Positions 19,669 through 29,369 of a stretch of 55,445 nt of DNA are shown here, piece by piece (within the stretch, counting starts at the first letter, position 1; the number at the start of each line of letters is the position of its first letter). The DNA comes from Thiocapsa sp. (lineage in GTDB: Bacteria > Pseudomonadota > Gammaproteobacteria > Chromatiales > Chromatiaceae): contig NZ_JAABRP010000009.1 of NCBI RefSeq assembly GCF_011390875.1, positions 1-55,445 on the forward strand. The letters run 5' to 3'. Below the pieces are notes generated by a model. That model saw nothing but the letters and a program-made list of their open reading frames with translations, was not told the DNA's origin and did not search any database. Position numbers and translations under genes: made by a program.

Positions 19669-20064
19669 TCAGCCCGAGGCCGCGCGGGGCAGCGAGAACC
19701 GTGTCTCGACGCTGCCGCCGCAGCCGACGATGCACTCTTCGTACTGAATCGTGCAGATCGTCATCTCGGCGGCCGGGCAGGTGTCGGGCCTGATGCAGAG
19801 CGCTCCCGGCGTGGCGAGACATGTCTCGTGATCTGCCGACAGTCGCTCGTAATGCAGGCGGCACTCGTCCTCGCGCACCCGTTGGCGCTGCTCGCACTGG
19901 CTTCGGCTCAGGTCGCAGCTCGCCACGCAAGCCTGTGCTCGCGAATCGGTGGGCGGGATCAGCTGTCGTTCCTGCAGGTGATTGGTACATCCGGCGGCGG
20001 CAAGTATCGCCAGGACGCCGATCAAAACGTGTGGAGCGCGCGCGGAAAAGATCGAGGATGCCAT
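19669..20064 (-). CDS. Cysteine-rich putative lipoprotein
   Basis: 131 residues from the ATG at 20064. A signal peptide ends in a lipobox (LAILAAAGC), so it is probably a lipid-anchored periplasmic protein. The mature part contains about eleven cysteines, arranged in CVASCDLSRSQCEQRQ, DECRLHYERL, ETCLATPGALC, DTC and TICTIQYEECIVGCGG, which suggests a disulfide-rich or metal-binding fold. I do not recognise the family. It sits 17 bp downstream of a small membrane protein gene on the same strand and is probably cotranscribed. The 225 bp between it and cysC hold nothing I can identify. Confidence 0.65.
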   Translation of the reverse strand: MASSIFSARAPHVLIGVLAILAAAGCTNHLQERQLIPPTDSRAQACVASCDLSRSQCEQRQRVREDECRLHYERLSADHETCLATPGALCIRPDTCPAAEMTICTIQYEECIVGCGGSVETRFSLPRAASG

Positions 20065-20081
20065 CGGTGATCTCGCGTTGG

Positions 20082-20396
20082 TCAAGAAGGCGATTGTCGT
20101 CTGCGCAAGCGGCGACCGAGTAGATAAAGCAGCGCGCCGTTGATACCGACGCCGATTGCAAGCAGTGCAAGGTTGAGCGCGGCCGAGTCGATTCCGAGCA
20201 GGCCGCTGACCTGGCTTACGAACAGGCTCCATGGTAGCGCAAAGAGGACGAGAAATATCCCGGACGATGGATCGCCGCCGAACAGCAGCAGGGCGATCGC
20301 GCCGATCGATACGGCCAGATAAAGGGCGATAAGGTTGCGTATCGCCGTCGGGATCTCGGTGTGCGCGGCGCTAGCCTTACGGGGGGCTTGTGGCAT
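20082..20396 (-). CDS. Small three-helix membrane protein, unknown function
   Basis: 104 residues beginning MPQAPRKASAAHTEIP. The ATG at 20396 has a strong AGGAGG ribosome site, which decides the start over an in-frame upstream one. Three hydrophobic stretches: IALYLAVSIGAIALLLF, GIFLVLFALPWSLFV and ALNLALLAIGVGINGALLYLLG, then a basic tail (RRLRRRQ), so the C-terminus is likely cytosolic. No family is recognised with confidence. It probably forms an operon with the Cys-rich lipoprotein that follows. Confidence 0.7.
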   Translation of the reverse strand: MPQAPRKASAAHTEIPTAIRNLIALYLAVSIGAIALLLFGGDPSSGIFLVLFALPWSLFVSQVSGLLGIDSAALNLALLAIGVGINGALLYLLGRRLRRRQSPS

Positions 20397-20543
20397 GATA
20401 ACCTCCTGCCGATTCGAGGATTGAACGCCGACGATCATCGGGCAGAGCCGGGCCGGTACAGGGCCCATTCGACCATTCCGTTCGAGCGTTCCGACCGATC
20501 ACCGATATCCGATCGATCGACGACGGGACGTGGAGAGACACAA

Positions 20544-20651
20544 ATGAGCAAAGGCGAAGACAAAAAGAAGGAAGCCAAGAAGCAGCCGCTGAAGAACATG
20601 AAGGAGAAGCGGGCGGAGAAGAAGGCCAAGAAAACCGGCCGAAGCGGCTGA
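20544..20651 (+). CDS. 35-residue Lys-rich protein
   Basis: A very short gene, MSKGEDKKKEAKKQPLKNMK and onward, with 14 lysines and a net positive charge, predicted helical or disordered. A GGAGAG ribosome site lies 8 bp upstream. Similar tiny Lys-rich proteins occur across proteobacteria without known function; a nucleic-acid-binding role is possible. It stands alone, divergent from the small membrane protein and convergent with fbpC. Confidence 0.6.
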   Translation: MSKGEDKKKEAKKQPLKNMKEKRAEKKAKKTGRSG

Positions 20652-20694
20652 GCGAAAGGGGTCCTGCATCGCCGGGATCCGACGCCATTTCCGG

Positions 20695-21798
20695 TCAGGT
20701 CCGCGCCGGGGGACGGTTCGCCGCCGCGTCTTCCGGCGTATCCGGTTCGCCGCCCGTGCAGGGAAAGACCACTAGATGATCGGCTTCGAGCCGGACCCCG
20801 ATCTCGTCCCCGACGGCATGCTGATGATGGCTCGGGACCAAACAAAGCACCTCGGTTCCGCTTTCCAACCGGAGCTGGTAGAGGTATTCGGCGCCGCGAA
20901 ATGCGCGTTCGACCACGACCGCGCGCCTCGGGCTGGTCTCGTCGTAAAGCATGTCGTCGGGTCGGATCAACACCTCCGCCGTCGTTCCGGGCAGCAAACC
21001 ATGCGGCTTGCTCCCGGCGACGCGCCCGAGCTCCGTCTTCACGCGTGTCTCGTCCACCACGACCGCCGGGAGCAAGACGCCCTGGCCGATGAAGCCGGCA
21101 ACGAAGCGATCTGCAGGCTCATGGTAGAGCCCGAATCCGGTTCCCCATTGACGGATGCTGCCGTTCGCAATCACGCCGATCTGATCGGCCATGGCGAAGG
21201 CCTCGAGCTGATCGTGGGTGACGAGGATCGCCGTCACGCCCTCGCGTCTGAGTAAATTCCGGACCTCGCGCGCGAGCTGCTCGCGCAGCTCCGCGTCCAT
21301 GCTCGAGAAGGGCTCGTCGAGCAACAGGATATCGGGACGCGGTGCCATGGCGCGGGCCAGGGCGACCCGTTGCTGCATCCCTCCGGAGAGCTCGTGCGGG
21401 TATAGGGATGCCGCGTGTCGCAGGTCCACCAGATCGAGGAGCTCCGCGACGCGACGCTCGCGCTCGGCCCGTTTGAGTCCGCGTAGGCCGAACGCGACGT
21501 TGCGTGCCACCGTGAGGTGCGGGAACAAGGCGAAGTCCTGAAAGACCATGCCGACCCGCCGTTGCTCCGGGGGAAGGGTGTCGCCGGGCACCGAGACGCG
21601 ACGCCCGTGCAACAGGACCTCGCCGCCGCTGACGGGCTCGAAACCGGCGATGGCGCGCAGCAAGGTCGTCTTGCCGCAGCCGCTCGGTCCGAGCAGACAC
21701 CCGATGATGCCTTGCTCGAGGACGAATGACACATCGCGCACGATCGTGGTGTCGCCATAGGCGACGCTGACGTCTCTGACCTCAAGCTGTGTCGGCAT
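20695..21798 (-). CDS. fbpC: Iron(III) ABC transporter ATPase
   Basis: 367 residues, an FbpC/PotA-type ATPase. Walker A is GPSGCGKTT, the Q-loop follows, the signature is LSGGMQQRVALARA, and Walker B is ILLLDEPFSSMD with the switch His in LVTHDQ. After ~240 residues comes a C-terminal TOBE-like beta domain (AEVLIRPDDM and VVERAFRGAEYLYQL), which in this family can regulate the ATPase. The ATG at 21798 lies inside the end of fbpB (17-bp overlap), so translation is coupled. It drives periplasmic iron(III) through FbpB. Confidence 0.92.
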   Translation of the reverse strand: MPTQLEVRDVSVAYGDTTIVRDVSFVLEQGIIGCLLGPSGCGKTTLLRAIAGFEPVSGGEVLLHGRRVSVPGDTLPPEQRRVGMVFQDFALFPHLTVARNVAFGLRGLKRAERERRVAELLDLVDLRHAASLYPHELSGGMQQRVALARAMAPRPDILLLDEPFSSMDAELREQLAREVRNLLRREGVTAILVTHDQLEAFAMADQIGVIANGSIRQWGTGFGLYHEPADRFVAGFIGQGVLLPAVVVDETRVKTELGRVAGSKPHGLLPGTTAEVLIRPDDMLYDETSPRRAVVVERAFRGAEYLYQLRLESGTEVLCLVPSHHQHAVGDEIGVRLEADHLVVFPCTGGEPDTPEDAAANRPPART

Positions 21799-23428
21799 TG
21801 CGGGATTTGGTGATGGAACGGCTCAGCAGGATAACCGGAACCAAGCCTGCAAGCACGATGGTCAACGCGGCCGGCGCGGTGTCCGCCAGGCGCTCGTCGG
21901 AGGCCAGCTCGTAGGCGCGTACCGCGAGTGTGTTGAAATTGAAGGGTCGCAGGATCAGGGTCGCCGGGAGTTCCTTGAGTACATCGACGAAGACCAAGAG
22001 CACCGCCGTGAGCAAGCTGCCCCTGAGCATCGGGATGTGGATACGCCGCAGGACCTGCCCGGGTCGATAGCCCATCGCGCGGCCGGCCTCGTCCATGGAC
22101 GGTCGGATGCGCCCGAGCCCCGCCTCGACCGTCTGCAGTGCAACGGCCAAAAAGCGCGTCAGGTAGGCGAAGATCAGGGCGGCCAGGGTTCCGCTCAGCA
22201 ACAGGCCGGTGGAGACGTCGAAGGTGCGGCGCATCCAGGCGTCCAGCGTGTTGTCGAACCAGGCGAAAGGGATAATGACGCCGATGGCGATGACCGTCCC
22301 GGGAATGGCGTAGCCCAGACCCGCGACCTTCACGGCCGCAGTGACCGTGCGGGTGGGGTGCAGGCGTTTTCCGTAGCCCAGCACCAGTGCGAGCAGCAAG
22401 GCAATCAGCGCGGCGATTGCCGCGAGCTCGAGGCTATTGCGCACCAAGCGCCAGAAGGCTGCGTCGTAGGCGCCCTCGGCGATCGTCAACGCCCAGACGG
22501 CGAGCTGTCCGGCGGGGATCAGGAACCCGAGCATCAGCGGAATCAAGCAAAAGACGACCGCCGCGACGGCGCGCCAGCCGGTCAGATGGTAGCGGCGGAT
22601 CGATTGATGCCGCCGACCCGTGTCGTGGTAACGGGCCTGGCTGCGCGAGATCCGCTCCAGCGCAATCAGCACCAGGACGAAGCCGAGCAGCATCGCCGAG
22701 AGCTGTGCTGCAGCCGCAGCGTTGTTCAGACCGAACCAGGTGCGGAAGATCCCGGTCGTGAAGGTTTGGACGCCGAAATACTGGACCGTACCATAATCGG
22801 CCAGGGTCTCCATCAGGGCCAGGGTCAGTCCGGCAACGATGGCGGGACGTGCCAGGGGCAATGCGACCGAAAAGAAGGTGCGCCAGGGACCGTTGCCGAG
22901 TGTGCGGCTGACGTCCAACACACACAGCGACTGGCCGAGAAAGGCCGCTCGGCTGAGCAGATAGACGTAAGGGTAGAGGACCAAGGCGAGCATCGTCGCG
23001 GCCCCTTCGAGCGAGCGGATCTCGGGAAACCAGTAGTCTCCGAACCCCCATCCGGTCCAGTCCCTGAGCGTGCTCTGAACCGGTCCGGCGAAATCGAGCA
23101 TGCCGGTGTAGGTGTAGGCGATGATGTAGGCGGGCATCGCCATGGGCAGGATCAGTGCCCATTCGAAAAGGCCGCGCCCGGGAAAGCGACACATGCTGGT
23201 CAGCCAGGCCGTGCCGACGCCGCCGATCAGGGTTCCGACGGCCACTCCGAGCATCAACAGTAGCGTGTTGAGCACATAGTCGGCGAGGACCGTATCGACC
23301 AGATGCTGCCAAACATCGCCGGTGGGAACCAGGAGAAAACCGACGATCACCAGCACCGGCAAACCGGTCAAGAGTGCAATCGCGAGGATGCTCGCCGACC
23401 ACAATCCTCGGCGCTCATGCGTGCTCAC
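21782..23428 (-). CDS. fbpB: Iron(III) ABC transporter permease
   Basis: 548 residues, the fused double permease typical of FbpB, with two homologous blocks of about six helices. Each block has an EAA-type loop that contacts the ATPase: DVSRTLGNGPWRTFFSVALPLARPA (about 168-192) and DEAGRAMGYRPGQVLRRIHIPML in the second half. The start is a GTG at 23428 with a GAGG site 6 bp before it. The 95-bp gap from fbpA contains a stem-loop, and the gene overlaps fbpC. It forms the inner-membrane channel of the fbpABC importer. Confidence 0.93.
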   Translation of the reverse strand: MSTHERRGLWSASILAIALLTGLPVLVIVGFLLVPTGDVWQHLVDTVLADYVLNTLLLMLGVAVGTLIGGVGTAWLTSMCRFPGRGLFEWALILPMAMPAYIIAYTYTGMLDFAGPVQSTLRDWTGWGFGDYWFPEIRSLEGAATMLALVLYPYVYLLSRAAFLGQSLCVLDVSRTLGNGPWRTFFSVALPLARPAIVAGLTLALMETLADYGTVQYFGVQTFTTGIFRTWFGLNNAAAAAQLSAMLLGFVLVLIALERISRSQARYHDTGRRHQSIRRYHLTGWRAVAAVVFCLIPLMLGFLIPAGQLAVWALTIAEGAYDAAFWRLVRNSLELAAIAALIALLLALVLGYGKRLHPTRTVTAAVKVAGLGYAIPGTVIAIGVIIPFAWFDNTLDAWMRRTFDVSTGLLLSGTLAALIFAYLTRFLAVALQTVEAGLGRIRPSMDEAGRAMGYRPGQVLRRIHIPMLRGSLLTAVLLVFVDVLKELPATLILRPFNFNTLAVRAYELASDERLADTAPAALTIVLAGLVPVILLSRSITKSRNADTA

Positions 23429-23478
23429 GATCGCCTCATCTTGTAAAAAGGACTGCCTCCGGGGTGAGGGGCCGACAA

Positions 23479-23496
23479 GGGGCCCGGTCAGGCCCC
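23479..23496 (-). terminator. Stem-loop between fbpA and fbpB
   Basis: GGGGCC, 6-nt loop, GGCCCC: a perfect 6-bp GC stem in the 95-bp gap. Stem-loops between binding-protein and permease genes commonly lower downstream expression or protect the upstream message. There is no T-run, so I read it as an attenuating or stabilising structure rather than a full terminator. Confidence 0.45.
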
Positions 23497-23523
23497 ATTA
23501 TCGCTTCTCGAGTGGTTCCCCGT

Positions 23524-24567
23524 CTATTTCCAGCCCGCGCGGTCCATCAGGCGCACCGCATCCGGCCCGAATTCGCCGAGCTTCGAGAGTTGAAGGTCGT
23601 CGGCCTTGAACTCGCCCCAGGATTGCAGGAGCTCGCTGACCTCAGCACCCGGGAGCACCGGGTACTCGCCGTTGACCTCGGCATACCAGGTCTGAGACTC
23701 GGGGCTGACGAGGAACTCGGCAAGCTTGGTTGCCGCCTCCCGGTTCTTCGCGGAGTGGGTCATGGCGATCCCGCTCACGTTGACGTGGGCGCCGCGACCG
23801 TCCTGGTTCGGCCAGAAGACTCGCATGACCTGCGCGGCGTCCACCTGACTCTGATCGCCCGAGGTCAGCATGCCGGCGAGGTAGTAGGTGTTGGCGATGG
23901 CGATGTCGCACTGACCGGCCGCCGCAGCCGCGATCTGGTCCCGATCGCCACCTTTGGGCGGACGCGCCATGTTGGCGACGAGCCCCGTCGCCCAGGCCTC
24001 GGTGGCGTCGACGCCGTCGGCGGCAATCATGGATGCGACCATCGACTGGTTGTAGATGTTGTCCGAGGAGCGGATGCAGATGCGCCCCTTCCAAGCGGGG
24101 TCGGCCAGCGCCTCGTAGGTCGTGAGGCTGGTCGGATCGACCTTGCCCTCGACATAGAGGATCGGGCGCGCACGCAGGGACAGGCCGAACCAATGACCCT
24201 CGGGGTCACGGTAAGCCTCCGGGATCGCATCGATCAGCTCCTGACTTTCGATCGGCTGGGTCACCCCGGCCTCTTTGGCGCGATAGAGGTTGCCGGCATC
24301 GACGGTGACCAGCAAATCGGCCGGCGAATTGATCCCCTCGCTCTCCAAGCGCTTGAGCAAGGTCTCGGCCTTGTCCGTCACCATGTTGACCTTGATGCCG
24401 GTTCGCTCCGTGAAACGGTCCAGCAAGGGTTTGATCAACTCCTCCTTACGCGCGGAGTAGAGGTTGACCTCTTCCTCGGCCGCCTCGACGCTGGGCGGGA
24501 GGGCGAAGAGGAGTGTCGCGGCGATCCCGCCGCTGATCGAGGAGATGAGATAGCGTGATGGTTTCAT
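23524..24567 (-). CDS. fbpA: Periplasmic iron(III)-binding protein
   Basis: 347 residues from the ATG at 24567 (AGGAGG 9 bp upstream). A cleavable signal peptide (ISSISGGIAATLLFALPPSVEA) is followed by the mature start EEEVNLYSARKEELIKPLL, where the YSAR tyrosine is typical of class-III iron-binding folds. The C-terminal lobe contains CDIAIANTYYLAG, whose paired tyrosines ligate iron in FbpA. The family captures ferric ion in the periplasm and delivers it to FbpBC. It is the first gene of the operon and its promoter carries a Fur-like box. Confidence 0.94.
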   Translation of the reverse strand: MKPSRYLISSISGGIAATLLFALPPSVEAAEEEVNLYSARKEELIKPLLDRFTERTGIKVNMVTDKAETLLKRLESEGINSPADLLVTVDAGNLYRAKEAGVTQPIESQELIDAIPEAYRDPEGHWFGLSLRARPILYVEGKVDPTSLTTYEALADPAWKGRICIRSSDNIYNQSMVASMIAADGVDATEAWATGLVANMARPPKGGDRDQIAAAAAGQCDIAIANTYYLAGMLTSGDQSQVDAAQVMRVFWPNQDGRGAHVNVSGIAMTHSAKNREAATKLAEFLVSPESQTWYAEVNGEYPVLPGAEVSELLQSWGEFKADDLQLSKLGEFGPDAVRLMDRAGWK

Positions 24568-24630
24568 GCGGTTGGGCCTCCTGATGGCCGAATGTGGGTA
24601 GCGGTCTCGGTGGTTTTCCGTCCGGCGGAT

Positions 24631-24659
24631 AGAATAATGGGAACCGTTCGCATTAACAA
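24631..24659 (-). promoter_or_regulatory. fbpABC promoter with Fur-like box
   Basis: On the minus strand TTGTTA (24659-24654) and TATTCT (24636-24631) are spaced 17 bp, a good sigma70 promoter about 65 bp before the fbpA ATG. Between them lies AATGGGAACCGTTCGCATT (24636-24654). This near-palindrome has arms AATGnGAAC/GTTCnCATT mismatched only at one pair and fits the Fur 19-bp consensus style. Binding of Fe-Fur there would block polymerase. Regulation is inferred, but it suits the genes. Confidence 0.7.
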
Positions 24660-24817
24660 GTCTGCGCTGAATGCGTTGCGAAAATTCGAATATAATCCCG
24701 CCGTTGTTTGGGTCGTCGCGGGAGAGCCCTTGAAACCTGGGTGCGGCGCTCGGACATGATCGATGTCGAGGATTTAAGCCAAACCGACCCGATGCCTTGC
24801 GCACGTCCCGCGGGCTG

Positions 24818-24845
24818 TTGAAACCCGCCGAGAAGGGCGTATAGT
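24818..24845 (+). promoter_or_regulatory. Probable sigma70 promoter of the suf genes
   Basis: TTGAAA (24818-24823), a 16-bp spacer and TATAGT (24840-24845) lie 41 bp before the sufB ATG, leaving a short leader with an AGGAGAG ribosome site. A perfect TATAAT also occurs at 24691-24696 but has only a weak -35 (CTGAAT at 18 bp). The rest of the 319-bp fbpA-sufB interval holds no gene. I see no clear IscR site. Confidence 0.5.
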
Positions 24846-24886
24846 AAATACCCAGTAAAACGCTCAAGAAAACGGAGCCAGGAGAG

Positions 24887-26332
<1,446 letters not shown>

Positions 26333-26339
26333 ACCGCTG

Positions 26340-26424
26340 TTGAACCGCGTTCGGATGATTATGCACGCTTAGTGCACGCATCCGGCCTTACGGCGATCAA
26401 TAGCCTTAGCGCGACGCGGTTCAA
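26340..26424. repeat. TIR element copy E (85 bp, TTGAACC subtype)
   Basis: Ends TTGAACCGCGT and ACGCGGTTCAA, perfect 11-bp arms, 7 bp after the sufB stop. The core carries an inner hairpin TGCAC-GCTTA-GTGCA and ends TAGCCTTAGCGCG, similar to copy F. It sits within the sufB-sufC spacer (218 bp), which otherwise holds no gene. Confidence 0.8.
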
Positions 26425-26550
26425 GTCTTTATAAACGACATTAAACACATCGATCGCGTCGGCTCAGACGTTCTTTGGCCGGCTCTCAGGCCGATCCAGT
26501 CCGAGGGTCGAGCCTGTCACGCCGGACGCGATCGATCAGGAGACTTAACG

Positions 26551-27306
26551 ATGTTGTCTGTCAAGGGCCTGCGGGCCAAAGTCGGTGAAAACGAGATCCT
26601 GACGGGGCTTGATCTGGAGGTCGGTCCCGGTGAGATCCACGCCATCATGGGTCCGAACGGGTCCGGCAAGAGCACATTTTCGCATGTGCTGTCCGGACGC
26701 GAGGGTTACGAGGTCACGGCCGGCTCGGTCACCTTCGAAGGGCAAGACCTACTTGCGCTCGAGCCCGAGGAACGCGCGCATCTTGGCGTCTTCCTGGCTT
26801 TCCAGTATCCGGTCGAGCTGCCCGGTGTCAACAACACCTACTTCCTCAAGGCCGCACTCAACAGTATCCGCAAGGCCCGCGGCGAAAGTGAGTTGGACGC
26901 GGTGTCGTTTCTACGTCTTATCAAAGAGAAGCTGAAGATCCTGCATCTGAACGATTCTTTGCTCAAACGCGCGGTCAACGCCGGATTTTCCGGTGGCGAG
27001 AAAAAGCGCAACGAGATCTTCCAGATGGCGCTGCTCGAACCCAAGCTCGCAATCCTCGACGAGACGGACTCCGGGCTGGACATCGATGCCCTGCGCGTCG
27101 TCGCCGACGGCGTGAATGCGCTGCGCAATCCCGAGCGCTCCATGATCGTGGTCACTCATTACCAGCGTCTGCTCGATTACATCGAGCCAGACCGTGTCCA
27201 TGTCCTGGCCAAGGGTCGGATCATCCGCTCGGGCGGCAAAGAACTGGCGCTGGAGCTCGAAGAGAAGGGATACGGATGGATTCTCGAGCAGGAGCAGGCG
27301 GCATGA
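26551..27306 (+). CDS. sufC: Fe-S assembly ATPase SufC
   Basis: 251 residues, an ABC-type ATPase that powers conformational change of the SufBCD scaffold rather than transport. Walker A is GPNGSGKST. The SufC-specific FLAFQYPVELPGVNN segment, the signature FSGGEKKRNEIFQ and Walker B with LAILDETDSGLDIDAL are all present, as is the switch His in VVTHYQR. An AGGAG ribosome site lies 9 bp before the ATG. Its stop overlaps the sufD start (ATGA at 27303-27306). Nothing looks unusual. Confidence 0.97.
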   Translation: MLSVKGLRAKVGENEILTGLDLEVGPGEIHAIMGPNGSGKSTFSHVLSGREGYEVTAGSVTFEGQDLLALEPEERAHLGVFLAFQYPVELPGVNNTYFLKAALNSIRKARGESELDAVSFLRLIKEKLKILHLNDSLLKRAVNAGFSGGEKKRNEIFQMALLEPKLAILDETDSGLDIDALRVVADGVNALRNPERSMIVVTHYQRLLDYIEPDRVHVLAKGRIIRSGGKELALELEEKGYGWILEQEQAA

Positions 27307-28628
27307 ACGGCGCTGCGCCCACCAGCTTCGACACCTGGCTTGCCGCCCGCGCGGACGGTGAGGTCGGCGCCGGGCTCGATTGGCTCGAGGCGCAGCGGCG
27401 CAGCGCACTGGACCAAGTGCGCGAGCAAGGCGTGCCGGGTACCAAGCAGGAAGCTTGGCGCTATACCAGTCTGAAGCGACTGATCGAGCAAGGGTTCGCT
27501 CGGGTCGAGGACGAGGTCACTGCGCTGCAGCTGGACGATATCGAGGAGTTGCTGATCCCCGAGTTGGAGAGCCATCGCGTGGTGATGGTGAATGGCCGCT
27601 ACACGCCTTCGCTGTCAGCACTCGGCGACCTGCCGCGCGGTGTTCGCGTGACCGGTCTTCGGGCCTTGTTGGCAAGTGACCCCGATGCCTTGCGCGAGCG
27701 TCTCAACGGCGTGGCGGGCGAGAGCCAGCCCTTGTTTGCAGCCTTGAACACGGCGGGTCTGGACGACGGCCTGGTGGTCTTGCTCGATCGCGGTGCGATC
27801 CTCGAGCGGCCGATCGAGCTGATCCATCTCTCCGTCGGAATGGACGAGCCACGCGTCGCTCAGCCCCGCCATGTCGTCTCGCTTGCAGACGGAGCGCAAG
27901 CGACCCTGATCGAGCGGTATGTGAGTCTCGGCGAGTCGCTCTATTGCACCAACTCGGTGCTGGAGCTGTCGCTCGGTCGAGACGCCGTGCTGAAGCACGA
28001 CCGTATCCAGATCGAGAGCCCGAACGCCTTCCACATTACGGGCCTCTACCTGAGCCAGGACGCCAACAGTCGCTATGTCGGCGTGAATATCGGTCTGGGC
28101 GGAGCCTGGGCGCGTACCGATCTGGTGACCCGCTTCAGCGGCGAGCATGCCGAATGCGACCTGCAAGGGCTCTATCTCGCGGGCGATCGGCAGTTGATGG
28201 ACTACCACATCGACGTGGATCACGCAGTCCCGGCGTGCTCGAGCCGCGAGACCTTCAAGGGCATCCTCTACGGTAAGGGTCGGGCGGTATTCGACGGGAG
28301 GGTCGTGGTGGCCAAGGACGCGCAGAAGACAGACGCGGCCATGTCCAACAAGAATCTCATGTTGTCCGAGAACGCCGAGGTCGATACCAAGCCGCAGCTC
28401 GAGATCAACGCCGACGACGTGAAGTGTAGCCACGGCACGACGGTCGGCCAAATCGAGCCCGAGAAGCTGTTTTATCTGCGCTCGCGCGGTATCTCCGCAC
28501 CGCTCGCACGTCGCATGCTCTGCATGGGATTCGCCGAGGAGATCATCGATGCCTTGCACTCGGATGCACTGCGCGAGGCGGTCTCGGAGGAGGTTGGGCG
28601 CCGACTCGAAACCGCTCCACTGACCTAA
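27303..28628 (+). CDS. sufD: Fe-S cluster assembly protein SufD
   Basis: 441 residues from the ATG at 27303, which overlaps the sufC stop and was chosen for that coupling and for the family-like start (TSFDTWLAARADGE). SufD pairs with SufB and is needed for iron entry into the scaffold. Visible blocks: KQEAWRYTSLKRL, HVVSLADGAQATLIERY, CDLQGLYLAGDRQLMDYHIDVDHAVP and the C-terminal CSHGTTVGQIEPEKLFYLRSRG, whose His corresponds to the functional His of E. coli SufD. The stop reads TAA-AGC-GCG, close to the TAA-ACC-GCG seen at other genes here. No sufS or sufE follows, unlike the common sufBCDS order. Confidence 0.96.
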   Translation: MNGAAPTSFDTWLAARADGEVGAGLDWLEAQRRSALDQVREQGVPGTKQEAWRYTSLKRLIEQGFARVEDEVTALQLDDIEELLIPELESHRVVMVNGRYTPSLSALGDLPRGVRVTGLRALLASDPDALRERLNGVAGESQPLFAALNTAGLDDGLVVLLDRGAILERPIELIHLSVGMDEPRVAQPRHVVSLADGAQATLIERYVSLGESLYCTNSVLELSLGRDAVLKHDRIQIESPNAFHITGLYLSQDANSRYVGVNIGLGGAWARTDLVTRFSGEHAECDLQGLYLAGDRQLMDYHIDVDHAVPACSSRETFKGILYGKGRAVFDGRVVVAKDAQKTDAAMSNKNLMLSENAEVDTKPQLEINADDVKCSHGTTVGQIEPEKLFYLRSRGISAPLARRMLCMGFAEEIIDALHSDALREAVSEEVGRRLETAPLT

Positions 28629-28711
28629 AGCGCGTCCGGACCGGTCTTCGAGGGATCGCTCGAGTCGGCTCCCTTGCGGATTAAGGCAAGACGTAGAGTC
28701 GACACGGTTCG
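28626..28711. repeat. Possible degenerate TIR element copy H (86 bp)
   Basis: Starts at the sufD stop with TAAAGCGCGTC and ends GACACGGTTCG 86 bp later. Arms match at 7 of 11 positions, and the spacing equals that of the clear copies. It is weak on its own; I list it because length, position and stop-codon register all agree. Confidence 0.35.
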
Positions 28712-28733
28712 GAGATTTGTCATCATCAATCCC

Positions 28734-28819
28734 TTGAACCGCGTCTTCTACGGAGGTCGTGGTATCGAGAATGGTCAAGCCTATCGCGCGAATCGCCTGT
28801 AGCGCCCGACGCGGTTCAA
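28734..28819. repeat. TIR element copy F (86 bp, TTGAACC subtype)
   Basis: Ends TTGAACCGCGTC and GACGCGGTTCAA, perfect 12-bp arms. The right end of the core (TAGCGCCCGACGCGG) resembles copy E. It lies in the sufD-sufT spacer, 27 bp before the sufT start, so it would be transcribed if the suf genes form one operon. Confidence 0.8.
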
Positions 28820-28846
28820 CCGGAAATTGTAGTCAAGAGGTCGAGC

Positions 28847-29251
28847 ATGAACAGACTGGCCCGCTTCGCCGGCTTCGGAAAGCACGACGAGGAGAGTGCG
28901 ACCACCGCTGTGCTCACGGAGGACGTCGCGGTCGAGCAGATGGACGCCGAGGAACTGCGCGAGCCGATTATCGAGGCGCTGCGCAGCGTCCAGGATCCTG
29001 AAATTCCCATCAACATCTATGATCTCGGTCTGATCTATCGGGTCGACATCTCCCCGGTCGGCGACGTCTCGATCGACATGACGCTGACCGCGCCGGCCTG
29101 TCCGGTCGCCGGCATGATGCCGATCATGGTCAAGGATGCCGTTTCGAAGGTCGAGGGCGTGGGCCTGATTCAGGTCGACCTGGTGTGGGATCCGCCGTGG
29201 AGTCAGGCGAACATGAGCGACGAGGCGCGTCTCCAGCTCGGTTTGATGTGA
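28847..29251 (+). CDS. sufT: SufT-like MIP18/DUF59 family Fe-S assembly factor
   Basis: 134 residues. The MIP18/DUF59 core covers ~35-134: EALRSVQDPEIPINIYDLGLIYRVDI, then MTLTAPACPVAGMMPIMV, whose cysteine is the conserved family Cys, and ending LVWDPPWSQANMSDEARLQLG. The first ~30 residues are an extra variable arm. SufT proteins help mature or carry Fe-S clusters, often where SUF is the main system. Placement after sufBCD supports the name. It follows repeat copy F and is followed by copies G and C. Confidence 0.92.
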   Translation: MNRLARFAGFGKHDEESATTAVLTEDVAVEQMDAEELREPIIEALRSVQDPEIPINIYDLGLIYRVDISPVGDVSIDMTLTAPACPVAGMMPIMVKDAVSKVEGVGLIQVDLVWDPPWSQANMSDEARLQLGLM

Positions 29252-29264
29252 GGCACTCGGCATG

Positions 29265-29349
29265 TTAAACCGCGTCCGGAGCGACTTGCTGATTTTCGAG
29301 TCAGCTCGACCTTCAGTGCATAAACAACCCGTTTTGGGGCGCGGTTTAA
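29265..29349. repeat. TIR element copy G (85 bp)
   Basis: Ends TTAAACCGCGTCC and GGGGCGCGGTTTAA. The arms pair over 13 bp with a single T-G mismatch, which is a wobble pair in RNA. The left arm is of the GTC subtype and the right arm of the GCC subtype, a natural intermediate. It begins 13 bp after sufT. Confidence 0.75.
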
Positions 29350-29369
29350 AATTAAATATTTTCAATATC

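Noticed and set aside
24691-24696. Perfect TATAAT as the main suf promoter
   Set aside because: No good -35 lies at 16-18 bp, and a closer, better-balanced promoter exists at 24818-24845. It may still be a secondary start.
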